Assembly (NCBI RefSeq): GCF_004194535.1
Contig: NZ_CP025781.1
Span: 4,092,001 to 4,156,000, forward strand
Origin: Iodobacter fluviatilis
GTDB lineage: Bacteria; Pseudomonadota; Gammaproteobacteria; Burkholderiales; Chitinibacteraceae
Length of the DNA stretch: 64,000 nt
Direction of reading: 5' to 3'
In this document: one piece after another, positions 52,260 to 62,558 of the stretch
Layout: the number at the start of each line of letters is the position of its first letter
Numbering within the stretch: the stretch's first letter is position 1
Translations under genes and position numbers: made by a program
Notes under the pieces: model-generated
What the model saw: only the letters and a program-made list of their open reading frames with translations
Databases searched by the model: none
What the model was told of the DNA's origin: nothing

Positions 52260-54368
52260 TTAAGCAGGAACAATATTAAGCAAGGCAGGCATAGCGGCTT
52301 GTACCGGATCGCCGTAATTAGTGAGCGTAAGGCCACGTAACCCAAGTGCAGCATTGGCCCCAATGCTTAGCTGCAGATTCACTGAAGCGCATTGAGAGGG
52401 ATAAGAATTACCCGGCACGGCGTAGTTAATATTGTCGTTAAAGTGGCTAACAACCACGGTTACATCTGGGCCAAAATCTGCCACAGGCAATTGCCCCTGC
52501 GGCCCCAATTTAGCGGAGCAGGTCAGCACCATCGAAATATTGCTTTGCCCAAGGCGCACGATCGGCGCAATCAAGGTTGAATTACTAACCAGCGGAATAG
52601 GTGCATTCATTGGATTGCTAACCATCGTGTTAAAGCTAGCATTCCAGATGGCAGAATGAAAAAGCTGCAAGGGTTGAGCGTAATCCGGCGGCACAGGAGA
52701 GGCTGGCGGGGTAACACCTGTAGGTGGGGGCAAGACGCAAGCTTCACTCGCGGGCACCGCCGAAACAGGCACTGGCCGCGCCCATAAACCAATCGACATT
52801 TTCTTTATCAGTTGACCGCCCCACTGAATAGGCAAACCAGTGTCATCGGTAATATCGCCGATCGTAAACGACACCCCAGCAGCCACCCAAGATGCGGGCA
52901 ACTGAAACACGGCATGCAGTACAAAATTGCCGCCATTTTGTGGCGATGCGGTGGTGGCTCCAAACAGCATGCCGGTCACTGGATCGGTTAATGCTGCCGC
53001 GCCACGAACAATCTGCCAGCAATCCTGAGCGCAGGCATGAGCAGGTAATTTGGGATCTGCCGGCAGAGTAAAGCCGCTTAAATCAGGCACTTGGATATAC
53101 AGGCCCGTTGGGTTGGCTAACGCAGCTCTAGATGGCACGCCGAGTGTTGCCTGCCCGCCCACTACCTGATTGACCAATTGCCCAATGTGCGGGTCGCTAT
53201 TGCGATAAGCCTGCCCGTATTGCGCGCAGCAAATCAGTGTTTGCGGCACGCTATTGCCACAATTACGCTGAATGGTTGCTCCACCTGCCAGTGCCATTTC
53301 GGTTTGCAACGTATTGGGTGTGCTGGTTAAGTGCATCGCCCCACCATAATTGCGGCTACTTCCCCGTACAGCAACGGGGCCGCTATTCCATTTATTGAGC
53401 GGGTTGTAAGCAGGGCGGCCTGTTGATGGATCAATCACAGCGGCCTTAGTTGCCGGATCAAGCAAGTACAAATCGCTAACAGGCACTACAATTTGTGCTG
53501 ACGCTGGCGCGCCAAAACTTAATGTGGATGAATATACATCGGCGACTTTTTGCGGATCTATCATCCATAGCGTGTTCCAATATTCTGGGTTTTCGCAGGT
53601 CATATCAATGCGGGTAATTTTATCGCTCTGCGAATCACGCACGACACTCCACTCACAATACTCATCCTGCCAGCCACGGGGGCCGTAAGGGCCATACATA
53701 TGTAGATCATTATTCCATGTGGCTTGTGGACAAAGCTGAGTCGGTATTTGCTGAAAAGCGGGGATCGGCACTGCTGCACTTGCGTGTTGATCGGCAATAG
53801 CAAGCAATTGCTCATCTGAATATTTATAAGGATTGGCAGGATAAGCGTTGTTGCCCAAATACTGGCCAAGGCGGTTTGGGAAAGCATGCCAGTCAATTAA
53901 AACGGCCGTTGCCGTACTGGGAATCGTGGTTAAATTAGTGTCAAAATACGAAGTCTGATTGCTGGCATAAAGCAAGTTCCATGGATCACCCAAAATCGCC
54001 TGAGTGGTAAACCCGCTGATATTAGTATTCCACTGCAAGCTTGTGGCATCATCCTGAGCCGAATCCACGGGGAAATCATTAATAAATGCAGGGGTGTTAA
54101 AGACTACTTTTTGATATGAATCACACTGTGGTGCACTGCCATACCAAGGCTGACCAGAGAAAAAAGCGGCATCACCTGGGTTAAAACTGCGGCCATTCGT
54201 AAGCACCATGCCTTGGCGGCAATAGAAAAAAAAGCTAATTTCTGCATTCAGGTCGGCATACTCTCTGGCCGTCTCCACGCTACCGCACGCCTTGGTACCG
54301 ATCCAGTTATCCCAGTTTGCCCCTTGAAACTGGGCAACATTGTTTTTCTCTATCCACGTATTTTGCAT
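52260..54368 (-). CDS. Hypothetical 702-residue Cys-rich protein, partner of cytochrome
   Basis: I cannot assign a family. The 702 residues have no signal peptide or membrane helix, yet many cysteines, often paired (ICCAQYG, ACAQDCWQ). Distinct stretches include WHAFPNRLGQYLG, DEYCEWSVVRDSQSDKITR followed by IDMTCENPEYWNTLW, AYNPLNKWNSGP and GGAMHLTSTPNTLQTEMAL. The last 130 residues look beta-rich. Proteins with the CEW-x-V, ENPEYW and GAMHLTS segments seem to recur in proteobacteria, from memory. It is just upstream of the cytochrome gene, so it may be a redox or binding partner. The absence of an export signal is puzzling. Confidence 0.7.
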   Translation of the reverse strand: MQNTWIEKNNVAQFQGANWDNWIGTKACGSVETAREYADLNAEISFFFYCRQGMVLTNGRSFNPGDAAFFSGQPWYGSAPQCDSYQKVVFNTPAFINDFPVDSAQDDATSLQWNTNISGFTTQAILGDPWNLLYASNQTSYFDTNLTTIPSTATAVLIDWHAFPNRLGQYLGNNAYPANPYKYSDEQLLAIADQHASAAVPIPAFQQIPTQLCPQATWNNDLHMYGPYGPRGWQDEYCEWSVVRDSQSDKITRIDMTCENPEYWNTLWMIDPQKVADVYSSTLSFGAPASAQIVVPVSDLYLLDPATKAAVIDPSTGRPAYNPLNKWNSGPVAVRGSSRNYGGAMHLTSTPNTLQTEMALAGGATIQRNCGNSVPQTLICCAQYGQAYRNSDPHIGQLVNQVVGGQATLGVPSRAALANPTGLYIQVPDLSGFTLPADPKLPAHACAQDCWQIVRGAAALTDPVTGMLFGATTASPQNGGNFVLHAVFQLPASWVAAGVSFTIGDITDDTGLPIQWGGQLIKKMSIGLWARPVPVSAVPASEACVLPPPTGVTPPASPVPPDYAQPLQLFHSAIWNASFNTMVSNPMNAPIPLVSNSTLIAPIVRLGQSNISMVLTCSAKLGPQGQLPVADFGPDVTVVVSHFNDNINYAVPGNSYPSQCASVNLQLSIGANAALGLRGLTLTNYGDPVQAAMPALLNIVPA

Positions 54369-54690
54369 GACTCACTCCATTGACTCATTAGAAAACAAGC
54401 GTAGCGCGCCAAGCCTAAAGCCCAGCGACCATTGAAAAACCGAACCGCCAAATATGGCATGCAGTACAAACCCTCGCATCACCCTGCATAAAATTACACA
54501 ATAATTACCAAGAAATTTCAAAGATCAAAAAAATACTTACCAAAAAAATAATATAGATTGAAAGCTGGGCATTTCAATGATTTTTTAGTTCTATAAGGTC
54601 AATAAAAAACAAAAAGAAAGCTTGTAAAAATTTTACAGCCAGATTCTGTAATTTAACGGCTGAAATTTATTGGCTTTGCGCATAAAAAAA
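54369..54690. other. Intergenic upstream of 702-residue gene
   Basis: AT-rich, contains the promoter of the 702-residue gene. No other gene is visible. Confidence 0.5.
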
Positions 54691-54733
54691 CCCGCTAGCC
54701 ATTAAGCTAACGGGATTTTTATATGCGCAAAGC
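54672..54733. terminator. Nested terminator hairpin after tpiA
   Basis: Inner stem CCCGCTAGC/GCTAACGGG with a 6-7 base loop and T runs on both strands. An outer stem, GCTTTGCGCATA with TATGCGCAAAGC, surrounds it. Ends the glpD-tpiA transcript. Confidence 0.85.
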
Positions 54734-54749
54734 AAGGCGTACTAAGGCT

Positions 54750-55550
54750 TTAAATCATGGCAGATCGGTAAATACTCAGCAAATCCAACACATTCAAAGA
54801 GGCACCGCCGATTAGGCCACCGTCAATATCTGGCATAGCAAAAAGCGATGCAGCATTGTCTGCTTTTACGCTGCCACCGTATAAAATGGTGACCGAGTCA
54901 CCCCATGCCGGTACAAACAATGCCAGTTGGTGGCGTAAAAAAGCATGTACGTCCTGTGCCATTTCAGGCGTTGCCGCAAGGCCGGTACCAATCGCCCAAA
55001 CCGGCTCGTAAGCCAGCACAAACACCGCCTTTTTTTGCATGCGTTGCAAAATGGCTTTGAGCTGTTCAGCCAATACGACTTCGGTTTTGCCGGATTCTCG
55101 ATCCTCCATCGTTTCACCCACGCAAACAATCGGAATAACACCGGCGGCAATGCACATGGCGGCTTTTACGGCCACAGTCTGATTGCATTCGCGATGGCGA
55201 TCGCGGCGCTCTGAATGCCCTACAATGGCGTAGCGGCAGCCTAGCTCAGCCAGCATATCGGCAGACCATTCGCCGGTGCGTGCCCCGTGCGTCACTTCAG
55301 CCACATCCTGCGCGCCGTAATGCACACCAGAGCGATTGGCTAAGCGCCCCACCTCGCCCAAATAAGGCGCAGGTGGGCATACCACAAGCTCAACGCTGAC
55401 ATCAGCCGCTTTTGCAAGGAGCGGCAAGCTTTCTCGGCACAGCGCAAGATTGCCAAACATCTTCCAATTAGCCACAACCATTCTGGCGCGCTTTGCTGCC
55501 ATATTTACAGGGCAGCTTATTGTTGCATCTAGCGTATCCATCACTTGCAT
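54750..55550 (-). CDS. tpiA: Triose-phosphate isomerase
   Basis: Interconverts DHAP and glyceraldehyde-3-phosphate. A 266-residue TIM barrel with the catalytic Lys in VVANWKMFG near 26-34, His in YAIVGHSERR near 108-117, and Glu in VLAYEPVWAIGTGLAATPEM near 178-197. The phosphate-gripping loop 6 (AIGTG) and GGS (LYGGSVKADN) are intact. The ATG at 55550 follows AAGGAAA; about 15 residues longer than usual. It is 13 bp after glpD, so DHAP made by GlpD is used at once. Confidence 0.95.
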   Translation of the reverse strand: MQVMDTLDATISCPVNMAAKRARMVVANWKMFGNLALCRESLPLLAKAADVSVELVVCPPAPYLGEVGRLANRSGVHYGAQDVAEVTHGARTGEWSADMLAELGCRYAIVGHSERRDRHRECNQTVAVKAAMCIAAGVIPIVCVGETMEDRESGKTEVVLAEQLKAILQRMQKKAVFVLAYEPVWAIGTGLAATPEMAQDVHAFLRHQLALFVPAWGDSVTILYGGSVKADNAASLFAMPDIDGGLIGGASLNVLDLLSIYRSAMI

Positions 55551-55563
55551 TATGTTTCCTTGA

Positions 55564-57066
55564 TTAAACTAGCGCTGCCGTGCGGCTGGTTTGACGGCTC
55601 AACCATTGCTTAAGTGTTTCCTCTGCACCCAGCGGCAGATGAAGTTTCAATTTGGTTCGACGCCATAGAATATCTTCAGCGCTTTTTGCCCACTCAAATT
55701 GCATTAAATAGCGTACTTCCACCTCATAGAGTTGCGGCAATATCGCTTCACCTAAATCGGCCACACAGCTTTTACCCTTAAGCAATACTGCCGTGCGCGA
55801 TCCATAAGTGCGGGCATAGCGTTGCAATAAATCACGAGGGAGCCATGCGTATTCCTGCGCTAGCTTTTGCATAAAGGCCTCGATAGGCCCATTTAGATCG
55901 CCACCTGGCAAGGGTTTGCTGGCGCTCCATGACGGATGCTGATTGCCCAAATGAGGTGCAAGCAAATCAACTGCTTGCTCTGCCAGCTTACGATAAGTTG
56001 TAATCTTGCCACCAAACACCGAGAGCAAACCTTGGCTTTCATCGAATTCCAAAGAGTAATCACGGGTCACGCTAGCGGCATCGCCGGAGGCATCATCCAG
56101 CAAAGGGCGCACGCCAGAAAAGGTGGCTACCACATCATGGGGGCTGATTTGCTGCGCAAAGTAGCGATTACTCATCTGGCAAAGGTAGGCAATTTCGTCT
56201 TTATCAATACTTACCTTACCTGGGTCGGCACTGTACTCAACGTCGGTTGTGCCGATGAGAGTGAAGTCTTTTTCATAAGGAATCGCAAAGATAATGCGCT
56301 TATCTGGGTTCTGAAAAATATACGCATCGGCATGATCAAAGAGTTTTTTTACCACAATATGGCTGCCTTTTACCAAACGCAGCGCATGTACTGATCTTTG
56401 CCCAACTACATTTTTGAGTACGGACTCCACCCAGGCCCCTGCCGCATTCACTACGGTGCGGGCTTTTACCGTCCGCACACCGCTCCCGCCTTGTAAGGTG
56501 CAGTGCCATAAATCTTGCTCGCGCTTAGCTGCCACACAAGCCGTTTGGGTATAAACCACCGCACCCCGCTCTTCGGCGTCCATGGCATTAAGCACCACTA
56601 AACGCGCATCTTGCACCCAGCCATCTGAGTAAGCAAAACCATGGGTATACCCTGTTTTTAATGGCTTGCCCGAAGCGTGGCGATCAAAGCGTATGGTTTC
56701 AGTGCCCTTTAATATTTTTCGGCTGGCTAAATGATCATAAAGAAACAATCCAGTACGAATCAGCCACTTAGGGCGACCTTCAGGATCGTGAGGCATCACA
56801 AAACGCAGAGGCCAAATAATGTGCGGCGCTAAATCAAGCAGCACTTCGCGTTCTTGCAACGCTTTGCGCACCAAGCCAAATTCGTAATATTCCAGATAGC
56901 GTAAGCCACCATGAATGAGCTTAGAGCTGGCGGAGGACGTATGCTGCGCCAGATCGTCTTTTTCGCACAGGCAAACAGAAAGACCACGGCCAGCCGCATC
57001 CCGCGCGATCCCGACCCCATTAATCCCCCCGCCAACCACCAGTACATCGTAAATTTTCTCTTCCAC
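55564..57066 (-). CDS. glpD: Aerobic glycerol-3-phosphate dehydrogenase
   Basis: Oxidises G3P to DHAP, passing electrons through FAD to ubiquinone at the inner membrane. The 500 residues show the FAD site DVLVVGGGINGVGIARDAAG near 7-26, TSSASSKLIHGGLRYLEYYE near 43-62, and the C-terminal ALRL-KGSHIVV and DYSLEF segments. It is a monomeric GlpD, without the AC subunits of the anaerobic enzyme. First gene of glpD-tpiA, divergent from glpR. Confidence 0.96.
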   Translation of the reverse strand: MEEKIYDVLVVGGGINGVGIARDAAGRGLSVCLCEKDDLAQHTSSASSKLIHGGLRYLEYYEFGLVRKALQEREVLLDLAPHIIWPLRFVMPHDPEGRPKWLIRTGLFLYDHLASRKILKGTETIRFDRHASGKPLKTGYTHGFAYSDGWVQDARLVVLNAMDAEERGAVVYTQTACVAAKREQDLWHCTLQGGSGVRTVKARTVVNAAGAWVESVLKNVVGQRSVHALRLVKGSHIVVKKLFDHADAYIFQNPDKRIIFAIPYEKDFTLIGTTDVEYSADPGKVSIDKDEIAYLCQMSNRYFAQQISPHDVVATFSGVRPLLDDASGDAASVTRDYSLEFDESQGLLSVFGGKITTYRKLAEQAVDLLAPHLGNQHPSWSASKPLPGGDLNGPIEAFMQKLAQEYAWLPRDLLQRYARTYGSRTAVLLKGKSCVADLGEAILPQLYEVEVRYLMQFEWAKSAEDILWRRTKLKLHLPLGAEETLKQWLSRQTSRTAALV

Positions 57067-57289
57067 GCTTTTGCCCCAGATGCGATGAACTCTATTAATT
57101 ATTAGCTGAATTTATACACAAACAAATACAAAACAACAAAATACTAACATTATTTTTTCGCAAATGTTTTTATGGAAAACCCCTATACCCAAAAACACTT
57201 TCTCATCGCGCAGCTTGCGTGGGCTTGATAAACTAGCAAAAAACGATTACCCCCTATCACTCACACCGCCTTGCCACTGAGACCCCTGT

Positions 57290-58069
57290 ATGATTCTTAA
57301 TTTACGCCAACAAGAACTTTTAAAATGGGTGCAAAGAGAAGCGTATGTCAGCGTAGACAAGCTGGCAGAGCACTTTAATGTCACCCAGCAAACCATCCGC
57401 CGTGACATTCATCAGCTGGTTGAAAACAAGCTAGTGCAAAAACTACACGGAGGTGTCAGCACACTCTCCAGCGTAGAAAACGTGGCCTATGCCGCACGCC
57501 AAGTGTTGCTAATCGAAGAAAAACAACGCATTGCCGAACAAGTTGCCGCCCACATTCCTAACAACGCCTCTTTATTCATTAATTTAGGCACCACAACAGA
57601 GGAAGTAGCCAAAGCATTGCGCCATCATCACGGTCTACATGTGATTACCAATAATTTGAATGTTGCGGCGATGATGTGCACTTATCACGATTGCGAGGTG
57701 ATTATTGCGGGCGGTATGGTGCGGGGGCGAGATCGTGGCATTACTGGCGAGGCCACCATCGACTTTATTAATCAATTTAAAGTGGATTACGGCATTATCG
57801 GCATTTCTAGCATTGAGGCCGATGGCACGCTGCGCGATTTTGATTTTAGAGAGGTACGTACCGCCGAGGCGATAATTAAGCAATCGCGCCACGTGTTTTT
57901 GGTGGCCGATCACTCCAAATTTGGCCGCCCAGCTTTGGCACGCCAAGGCCACCTATCCCAAATTACCGCGTTATTTACCGATAAGCCCGTCGATATAGCG
58001 ATGGAAAACGTGATTAAAGAATCAAAAACCCAACTCTACGTTGCCTCGGCAGAGCCAAATGTCAGCTAG
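57290..58069 (+). CDS. glpR: DeoR-family regulator, GlpR type
   Basis: A 259-residue DeoR-family repressor. HTH about residues 18-43 (VSVDKLAEHFNVTQQTIRRD), then the sugar-phosphate sensor domain with INLGTTTEEVAKALRHH and IITN-type NNLNVAAMMCTYHDCEVII, and the DHSKFGRPALA segment near 204-214. The position between glpD-tpiA and glpKFT indicates it is the G3P-responsive repressor. Monocistronic, divergent from glpD by 223 bp. Confidence 0.93.
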   Translation: MILNLRQQELLKWVQREAYVSVDKLAEHFNVTQQTIRRDIHQLVENKLVQKLHGGVSTLSSVENVAYAARQVLLIEEKQRIAEQVAAHIPNNASLFINLGTTTEEVAKALRHHHGLHVITNNLNVAAMMCTYHDCEVIIAGGMVRGRDRGITGEATIDFINQFKVDYGIIGISSIEADGTLRDFDFREVRTAEAIIKQSRHVFLVADHSKFGRPALARQGHLSQITALFTDKPVDIAMENVIKESKTQLYVASAEPNVS

Positions 58070-58601
58070 TTTTTATTGATGACTTTTTCATCAAACTTGC
58101 AAAACCCATTCAGCTAGAGCGCTCCATAAAACACCCCTCTTGAATTGTGGCTTTACAAGATACCCATCACTTTTTCAAGGGTATCAGGCTTCATATGACA
58201 CCAAAAAGCAGTCATATTCCTCCGTGCGCCTCGGCAAGACCCAGCGCCAACCCTTTTTCCACTCATGCTAAACACGATTTCAGCCATTTTTTTTAATTAA
58301 TTTCTCTCACTTTGCATAAATATGCAACAAACAAAAAACACGCCCCAGATCCGCACACCGTTGAAAACACGCGTACTAGTTCTTTTGTAGTCAAAAAAAA
58401 TTGATTACAAGCTGCGGCATTCCCTAATTTTAATCACCGTTGCAACGATTAAAATCAAAAACAATCAAAAAGTAACATTTATCAGTCAAAGCCAATTTCC
58501 TTGCCTTTCGCCCACTCGTCCGCCAGAGATACGGGGGCATTTAAACAACAAGCACACACCGACCGCTCATCGCTTGCCGCACAGTTATAAAGGGGATAAA
58601 A
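58070..58601 (+). promoter_or_regulatory. glpK upstream region
   Basis: A 532 bp gap before glpK. TTTTAATC (58428) and GATTAAAA (58447) form a palindrome around GTTGCAAC; this is a candidate GlpR or CRP-like operator. AGGGGAT is the ribosome binding site of glpK. No gene is visible. Confidence 0.5.
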
Positions 58602-60107
58602 GTGAAAGAAAAATACATTTTAGCGCTTGACCAAGGTACAACCAGTTCACGCGCAATTTTGTTTAATCAGGCAGGCGACATCATCTCGATGGCGCAAAAA
58701 GAATTCAAACAAATCTATCCCCAGCCGGGCTGGGTTGAACACGACGCACTTGAGATTTGGGTCGGTCAATCTACCGTGGCACACGAAGCCATTACCCGCG
58801 CCAATATTGATAGCGCTCAGCTGGCAGGTATCGGCATCACCAACCAACGCGAAACCACCGTGGTGTGGAATCGCGAAACTGGCCTGCCGGTATACAACGC
58901 CATTGTTTGGCAAGACCGCCGCACCGCGCATTATTGCGACGAGATCAAGGCCCAAGGCTTAGAAGCCTCCATCCGCAGCAAAACTGGCCTGCCGGTTGAT
59001 GCTTATTTCTCTGGCAGCAAAATCAAGTGGATTCTAGATAATGTAGAAGGCGCACGCGAGCTGGCCAATGCGGGCAAGCTGGCGTTTGGCACGATAGATA
59101 GCTGGCTGATCTGGAACTACACCCACGGCGAAGTACACGTGACCGATGTATCGAATGCTTCCCGCACCATGCTATTTAACATCCAAACCCTAGCTTGGGA
59201 TAAAGACCTATTGGAGTTGATGGATATCCCCGCCAGCATGCTGCCAGAAGTCCGCTCTTCCAGTGAAATTTACGGCTACACCCATGAATCCACACTAGGC
59301 AGCCGCGTGCCTTTATCTGGCATCGCAGGCGATCAACAAGCGGCGCTATTTGGTCAGCAATGCACCCGCCCCGGCATGGTTAAAAACACCTACGGTACGG
59401 GCTGCTTTATGATGATGAACACCGGTGTAACCCCGATTATTTCTAACAACAACCTAATCACCACCATCGCTTGGCAAATTGGCGGCCGTGTGGAATACGC
59501 ATTAGAAGGCAGTATTTTTATTGGCGGCGCAGTGGTGCAATGGCTGCGTGACGGCCTTGGCATGATCAGCAAATCATCCGAAGTTAATGAACTGGCGGGC
59601 CAAGTCAGTGATAGCGATGGCGTGTATTTAGTACCTGCATTCGCGGGGCTTGGTGCGCCACATTGGAATCAAGACGCTCGCGGCTCTCTGTTTGGCGCAA
59701 CACTGGGCACTCAATCCGCTCATATCGCGCGCGCTGCGCTAGATAGCATTGCCTACCAAACCGCTGACGTCCTGAAAGCAATGGAAGCCGATGCAGGCAT
59801 TAGCATTCCAGAATTACGCGTCGACGGTGGTGCCAGCGTCAACCCACTGTTAATGCAATTTCAAGCCGACATTTTGGGCACAGACGTGATTCGCCCAAAA
59901 ATCACCGAAACCACCGCACTAGGCGCGGCTTACCTAGCCGGCCTTGCCGTGGGTTACTGGAAAAGCATTGACGATGTACAAAGCCAGTGGCAATTAGACA
60001 AGCGTTTTAGCGCCGAAATGCCAACAGAAAAAGCCGAGCAATACCTAAAAGGCTGGCATCGCGCGGTTGAAGCAACCAAAACTTGGGCCAATCACGAAGC
60101 GATTTAA
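58602..60107 (+). CDS. glpK: Glycerol kinase
   Basis: Phosphorylates glycerol to G3P with ATP. A 501-residue FGGY kinase: ATP-phosphate site [18 protein letters not shown] near 4-21, glycerol-site NQRETTVVW near 80-88, [11 protein letters not shown] near 98-108, and the C-terminal FGGY motif [20 protein letters not shown] near 405-424. Start is GTG at 58602 with AGGGGAT 8 bases ahead; the chain [10 protein letters not shown] requires it. E. coli GlpK is 502. Followed by glpF and glpT. Confidence 0.97.
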   Translation: MKEKYILALDQGTTSSRAILFNQAGDIISMAQKEFKQIYPQPGWVEHDALEIWVGQSTVAHEAITRANIDSAQLAGIGITNQRETTVVWNRETGLPVYNAIVWQDRRTAHYCDEIKAQGLEASIRSKTGLPVDAYFSGSKIKWILDNVEGARELANAGKLAFGTIDSWLIWNYTHGEVHVTDVSNASRTMLFNIQTLAWDKDLLELMDIPASMLPEVRSSSEIYGYTHESTLGSRVPLSGIAGDQQAALFGQQCTRPGMVKNTYGTGCFMMMNTGVTPIISNNNLITTIAWQIGGRVEYALEGSIFIGGAVVQWLRDGLGMISKSSEVNELAGQVSDSDGVYLVPAFAGLGAPHWNQDARGSLFGATLGTQSAHIARAALDSIAYQTADVLKAMEADAGISIPELRVDGGASVNPLLMQFQADILGTDVIRPKITETTALGAAYLAGLAVGYWKSIDDVQSQWQLDKRFSAEMPTEKAEQYLKGWHRAVEATKTWANHEAI

Positions 60108-60157
60108 TCTACTTATTCGAGCTCTGCCCTGCGGGCAAGATACTAAGGATATGCAAA

Positions 60158-60862
60158 ATGACTCCATTAATTGCCGAGTTTATTGGCACCGCTCTACTCG
60201 TTTTATTAGGCAACGGCGTCGTGGCCAATGTACTACTGAATAAAACCAAAGGGCAAAACAGCGGCTTAATCGTGATTGCCTTTGGTTGGGCGATGGCCGT
60301 GTTTATTGGTGTATTTAGCGTTGCAGCCATTAGCGGCGCACACTTAAACCCAGCCGTAACGATTGCCTTAGCGGTAGCGGGCAAGTTTGCTTGGAACGAT
60401 GTAACGGGTTATATCATCGCGCAAATGTTAGGCGGCATGGCCGGTGCATTGGTGATGTGGCTAATGTACCGCAAGCATTTTGAAAGCACCGAAGACAGCG
60501 ATCTAAAACTAGCCGTATTTTGCACCGGCCCAGCCATTCGCAGCCTACCGGGTAATTTAGTTTCTGAAATCGTCGCGACATTTGTCTTGGTATTTGCGAT
60601 TTTAAGCATGGTTTCACCAAAAATGTCCCTCGGTGCGATGGATGCCCTGCCCGTTGCCTTATTGGTACTGGGAATTGGTGTATCACTCGGCGGAACAACG
60701 GGCTATGCCATGAGCCCAGCCCGTGATTTAGGCCCACGTATCATGCACGCGCTACTGCCTATTTCCGGAAAAAGAAACAGCGACTGGGGCTACGCATGGG
60801 TGCCTGTAGTGGGCTCAATCACCGGTGCGGTACTTGCTGCACTGGCTCACGGTATTCACTAA
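60158..60862 (+). CDS. glpF: Glycerol facilitator, aquaglyceroporin
   Basis: A 234-residue MIP channel with six helices and two half-helices. The first NPA is intact (SGAHLNPAVTIAL near 60-72), but the second reads SPA (GYAMSPARDLGPR near 183-195), with the Arg of the selectivity filter kept. The codon is AGC, so this is not a reading error of the nearby bases as written. ATG at 60158 is chosen because the family starts MTPLIAEF; an upstream extension has no support. Lets glycerol in for GlpK. Confidence 0.94.
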   Translation: MTPLIAEFIGTALLVLLGNGVVANVLLNKTKGQNSGLIVIAFGWAMAVFIGVFSVAAISGAHLNPAVTIALAVAGKFAWNDVTGYIIAQMLGGMAGALVMWLMYRKHFESTEDSDLKLAVFCTGPAIRSLPGNLVSEIVATFVLVFAILSMVSPKMSLGAMDALPVALLVLGIGVSLGGTTGYAMSPARDLGPRIMHALLPISGKRNSDWGYAWVPVVGSITGAVLAALAHGIH

Positions 60863-60943
60863 ATTTTCCAGCCAGCTGCTTGGCTGGCCCACTCCTCGCT
60901 TAAGCAATGTGGCTTTCATGACAAATGAACAAGGAGCGCTCAA

Positions 60944-62326
60944 ATGTTTAAATTTTTAAAGCCCGCCCCCCATATCTCACGTATGGATGAAGAAAAAATC
61001 GATAGCAGCTATAAAAGGCTGCGCTGGCAACTCTTCCTCGGTATTTTTTTGGGTTACGCTGGTTATTACTTAGTACGTAAAAACTTCTCACTTGCCATGC
61101 CTTATTTAGTTGAGCAAGGGTTTTCTCGTGGCGATTTAGGCGTTGCCATGTCGGGCGTCGCCATTGCTTATGGAGTATCTAAATTCCTAATGGGTGCGGT
61201 TTCTGATCGCTCTAACCCCCGCGTCTTTTTATGCTTGGGCTTGCTCCTTTCTGCGGCTATTTTTCTATTTATGGGTTTTGTGCCGTGGGCTACGTCCAGC
61301 GTCACGATTATGTTTGTCCTGCTATTTTTGAATGGCTGGGTACAAGGCATGGGCTGGCCACCGTGTGGGCGCACGATGGTGCACTGGTGGAGCCAAAAAG
61401 AACGTGGCTCGGTTGTTTCGGTATGGAACTGCGCGCATAACGTGGGCGGCGGCATGATAGGCCCGCTGTTTATTTTAGGCATGGGCTGGTTCAACGATTG
61501 GCGCTCGGCATTTTATGTGCCTGCTGCTGCGGCCATCGCCATTGCCGTATTGGTTTTTGTGGTGATGCGTGATACGCCGCAATCCTGCGGCCTACCTCCG
61601 GTTGAAGAATATAAAAACGACTATCCAAAAGACTATAACGCTGAGCATGAAGTTGAGCTGAGCGCCAAAGAGATTTTTAAAAAATACATCCTGCCTAATA
61701 AACTGCTCTGGTATATCGCCTTTGCAAATGTATTTGTCTATTTACTTCGCTACGGCGTATTAGATTGGGCCCCAACTTACTTAAAAGAAGCCAAGCAGTT
61801 TTCAGTAGATAAATCATCATGGGCATATTTTCTGTTTGAATGGGCAGGCATTCCAGGTACGCTACTTTGCGGCTGGATGTCCGATAAAGTATTTAAAGGT
61901 AACCGCGGTGCAACTGGCCTGTTCTTTATGGGTTTAGTCACCGTAGCCACCATTGTTTACTGGCTAAACCCAGCGGGTAACCCAACAGTTGATATGCTCG
62001 CCCTGATTGCCATTGGCTTCTTTATCTATGGCCCAGTCATGCTCATTGGCCTGCATGCTTTAGAGCTAGCCCCCAAAAAAGCAGCGGGAACAGCCGCTGG
62101 ATTCACCGGTCTATTTGGCTACCTTGGCGGATCGGTAGCAGCCAGCGCAGTAGTTGGCTACACAGTGGATCATTTTGGTTGGGATGGCGGCTTTATGCTG
62201 CTGATCGGCTCATGTGTCGCAGCCATGGTTTTACTGGCACTGACTATGTTGAACGACACACCCGCCAACAAAACCAAACGTGAAGAGAAAATGCTCAAAC
62301 CAACATTGGCTAGCGCCAGCGCCTAA
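60944..62326 (+). CDS. glpT: Glycerol-3-phosphate:phosphate antiporter
   Basis: A 460-residue MFS carrier of the OPA family, 12 helices. It opens [14 protein letters not shown] and has [24 protein letters not shown] [26 protein letters not shown] with the substrate Arg in YYLVRKNF, then [19 protein letters not shown], and [20 protein letters not shown] near 356-375. From memory it is unusually close to E. coli GlpT over long stretches. It completes a locus that can use both glycerol and external G3P. Confidence 0.97.
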   Translation: MFKFLKPAPHISRMDEEKIDSSYKRLRWQLFLGIFLGYAGYYLVRKNFSLAMPYLVEQGFSRGDLGVAMSGVAIAYGVSKFLMGAVSDRSNPRVFLCLGLLLSAAIFLFMGFVPWATSSVTIMFVLLFLNGWVQGMGWPPCGRTMVHWWSQKERGSVVSVWNCAHNVGGGMIGPLFILGMGWFNDWRSAFYVPAAAAIAIAVLVFVVMRDTPQSCGLPPVEEYKNDYPKDYNAEHEVELSAKEIFKKYILPNKLLWYIAFANVFVYLLRYGVLDWAPTYLKEAKQFSVDKSSWAYFLFEWAGIPGTLLCGWMSDKVFKGNRGATGLFFMGLVTVATIVYWLNPAGNPTVDMLALIAIGFFIYGPVMLIGLHALELAPKKAAGTAAGFTGLFGYLGGSVAASAVVGYTVDHFGWDGGFMLLIGSCVAAMVLLALTMLNDTPANKTKREEKMLKPTLASASA

Positions 62327-62344
62327 CAAACTGTGAGGAAAACG

Positions 62345-62376
62345 AATGCCGCACCCTATAAAGTGCGGCATTTTTT
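62345..62376 (+). terminator. Intrinsic terminator of glpKFT
   Basis: AATGCCGCAC and GTGCGGCATT form a perfect stem with an 8-base loop, followed by T-rich sequence, 18 bp after glpT. Confidence 0.9.
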
Positions 62377-62558
62377 ATGGGTACAATCCTTGGATGGCTC
62401 TGACAGCAAGCAAGCATCCCACTCTTGGCGAGCGGAGCCGTATATTTTTTGCCTCCCTGCTGGCAACCAAACTGATGTAATCCATAACCTGAGAATGCGC
62501 CTTAAGCGCTCGCCAAATAGACTTATGCACGCGAGTGCATCAGCCTACATTGAGCCCT

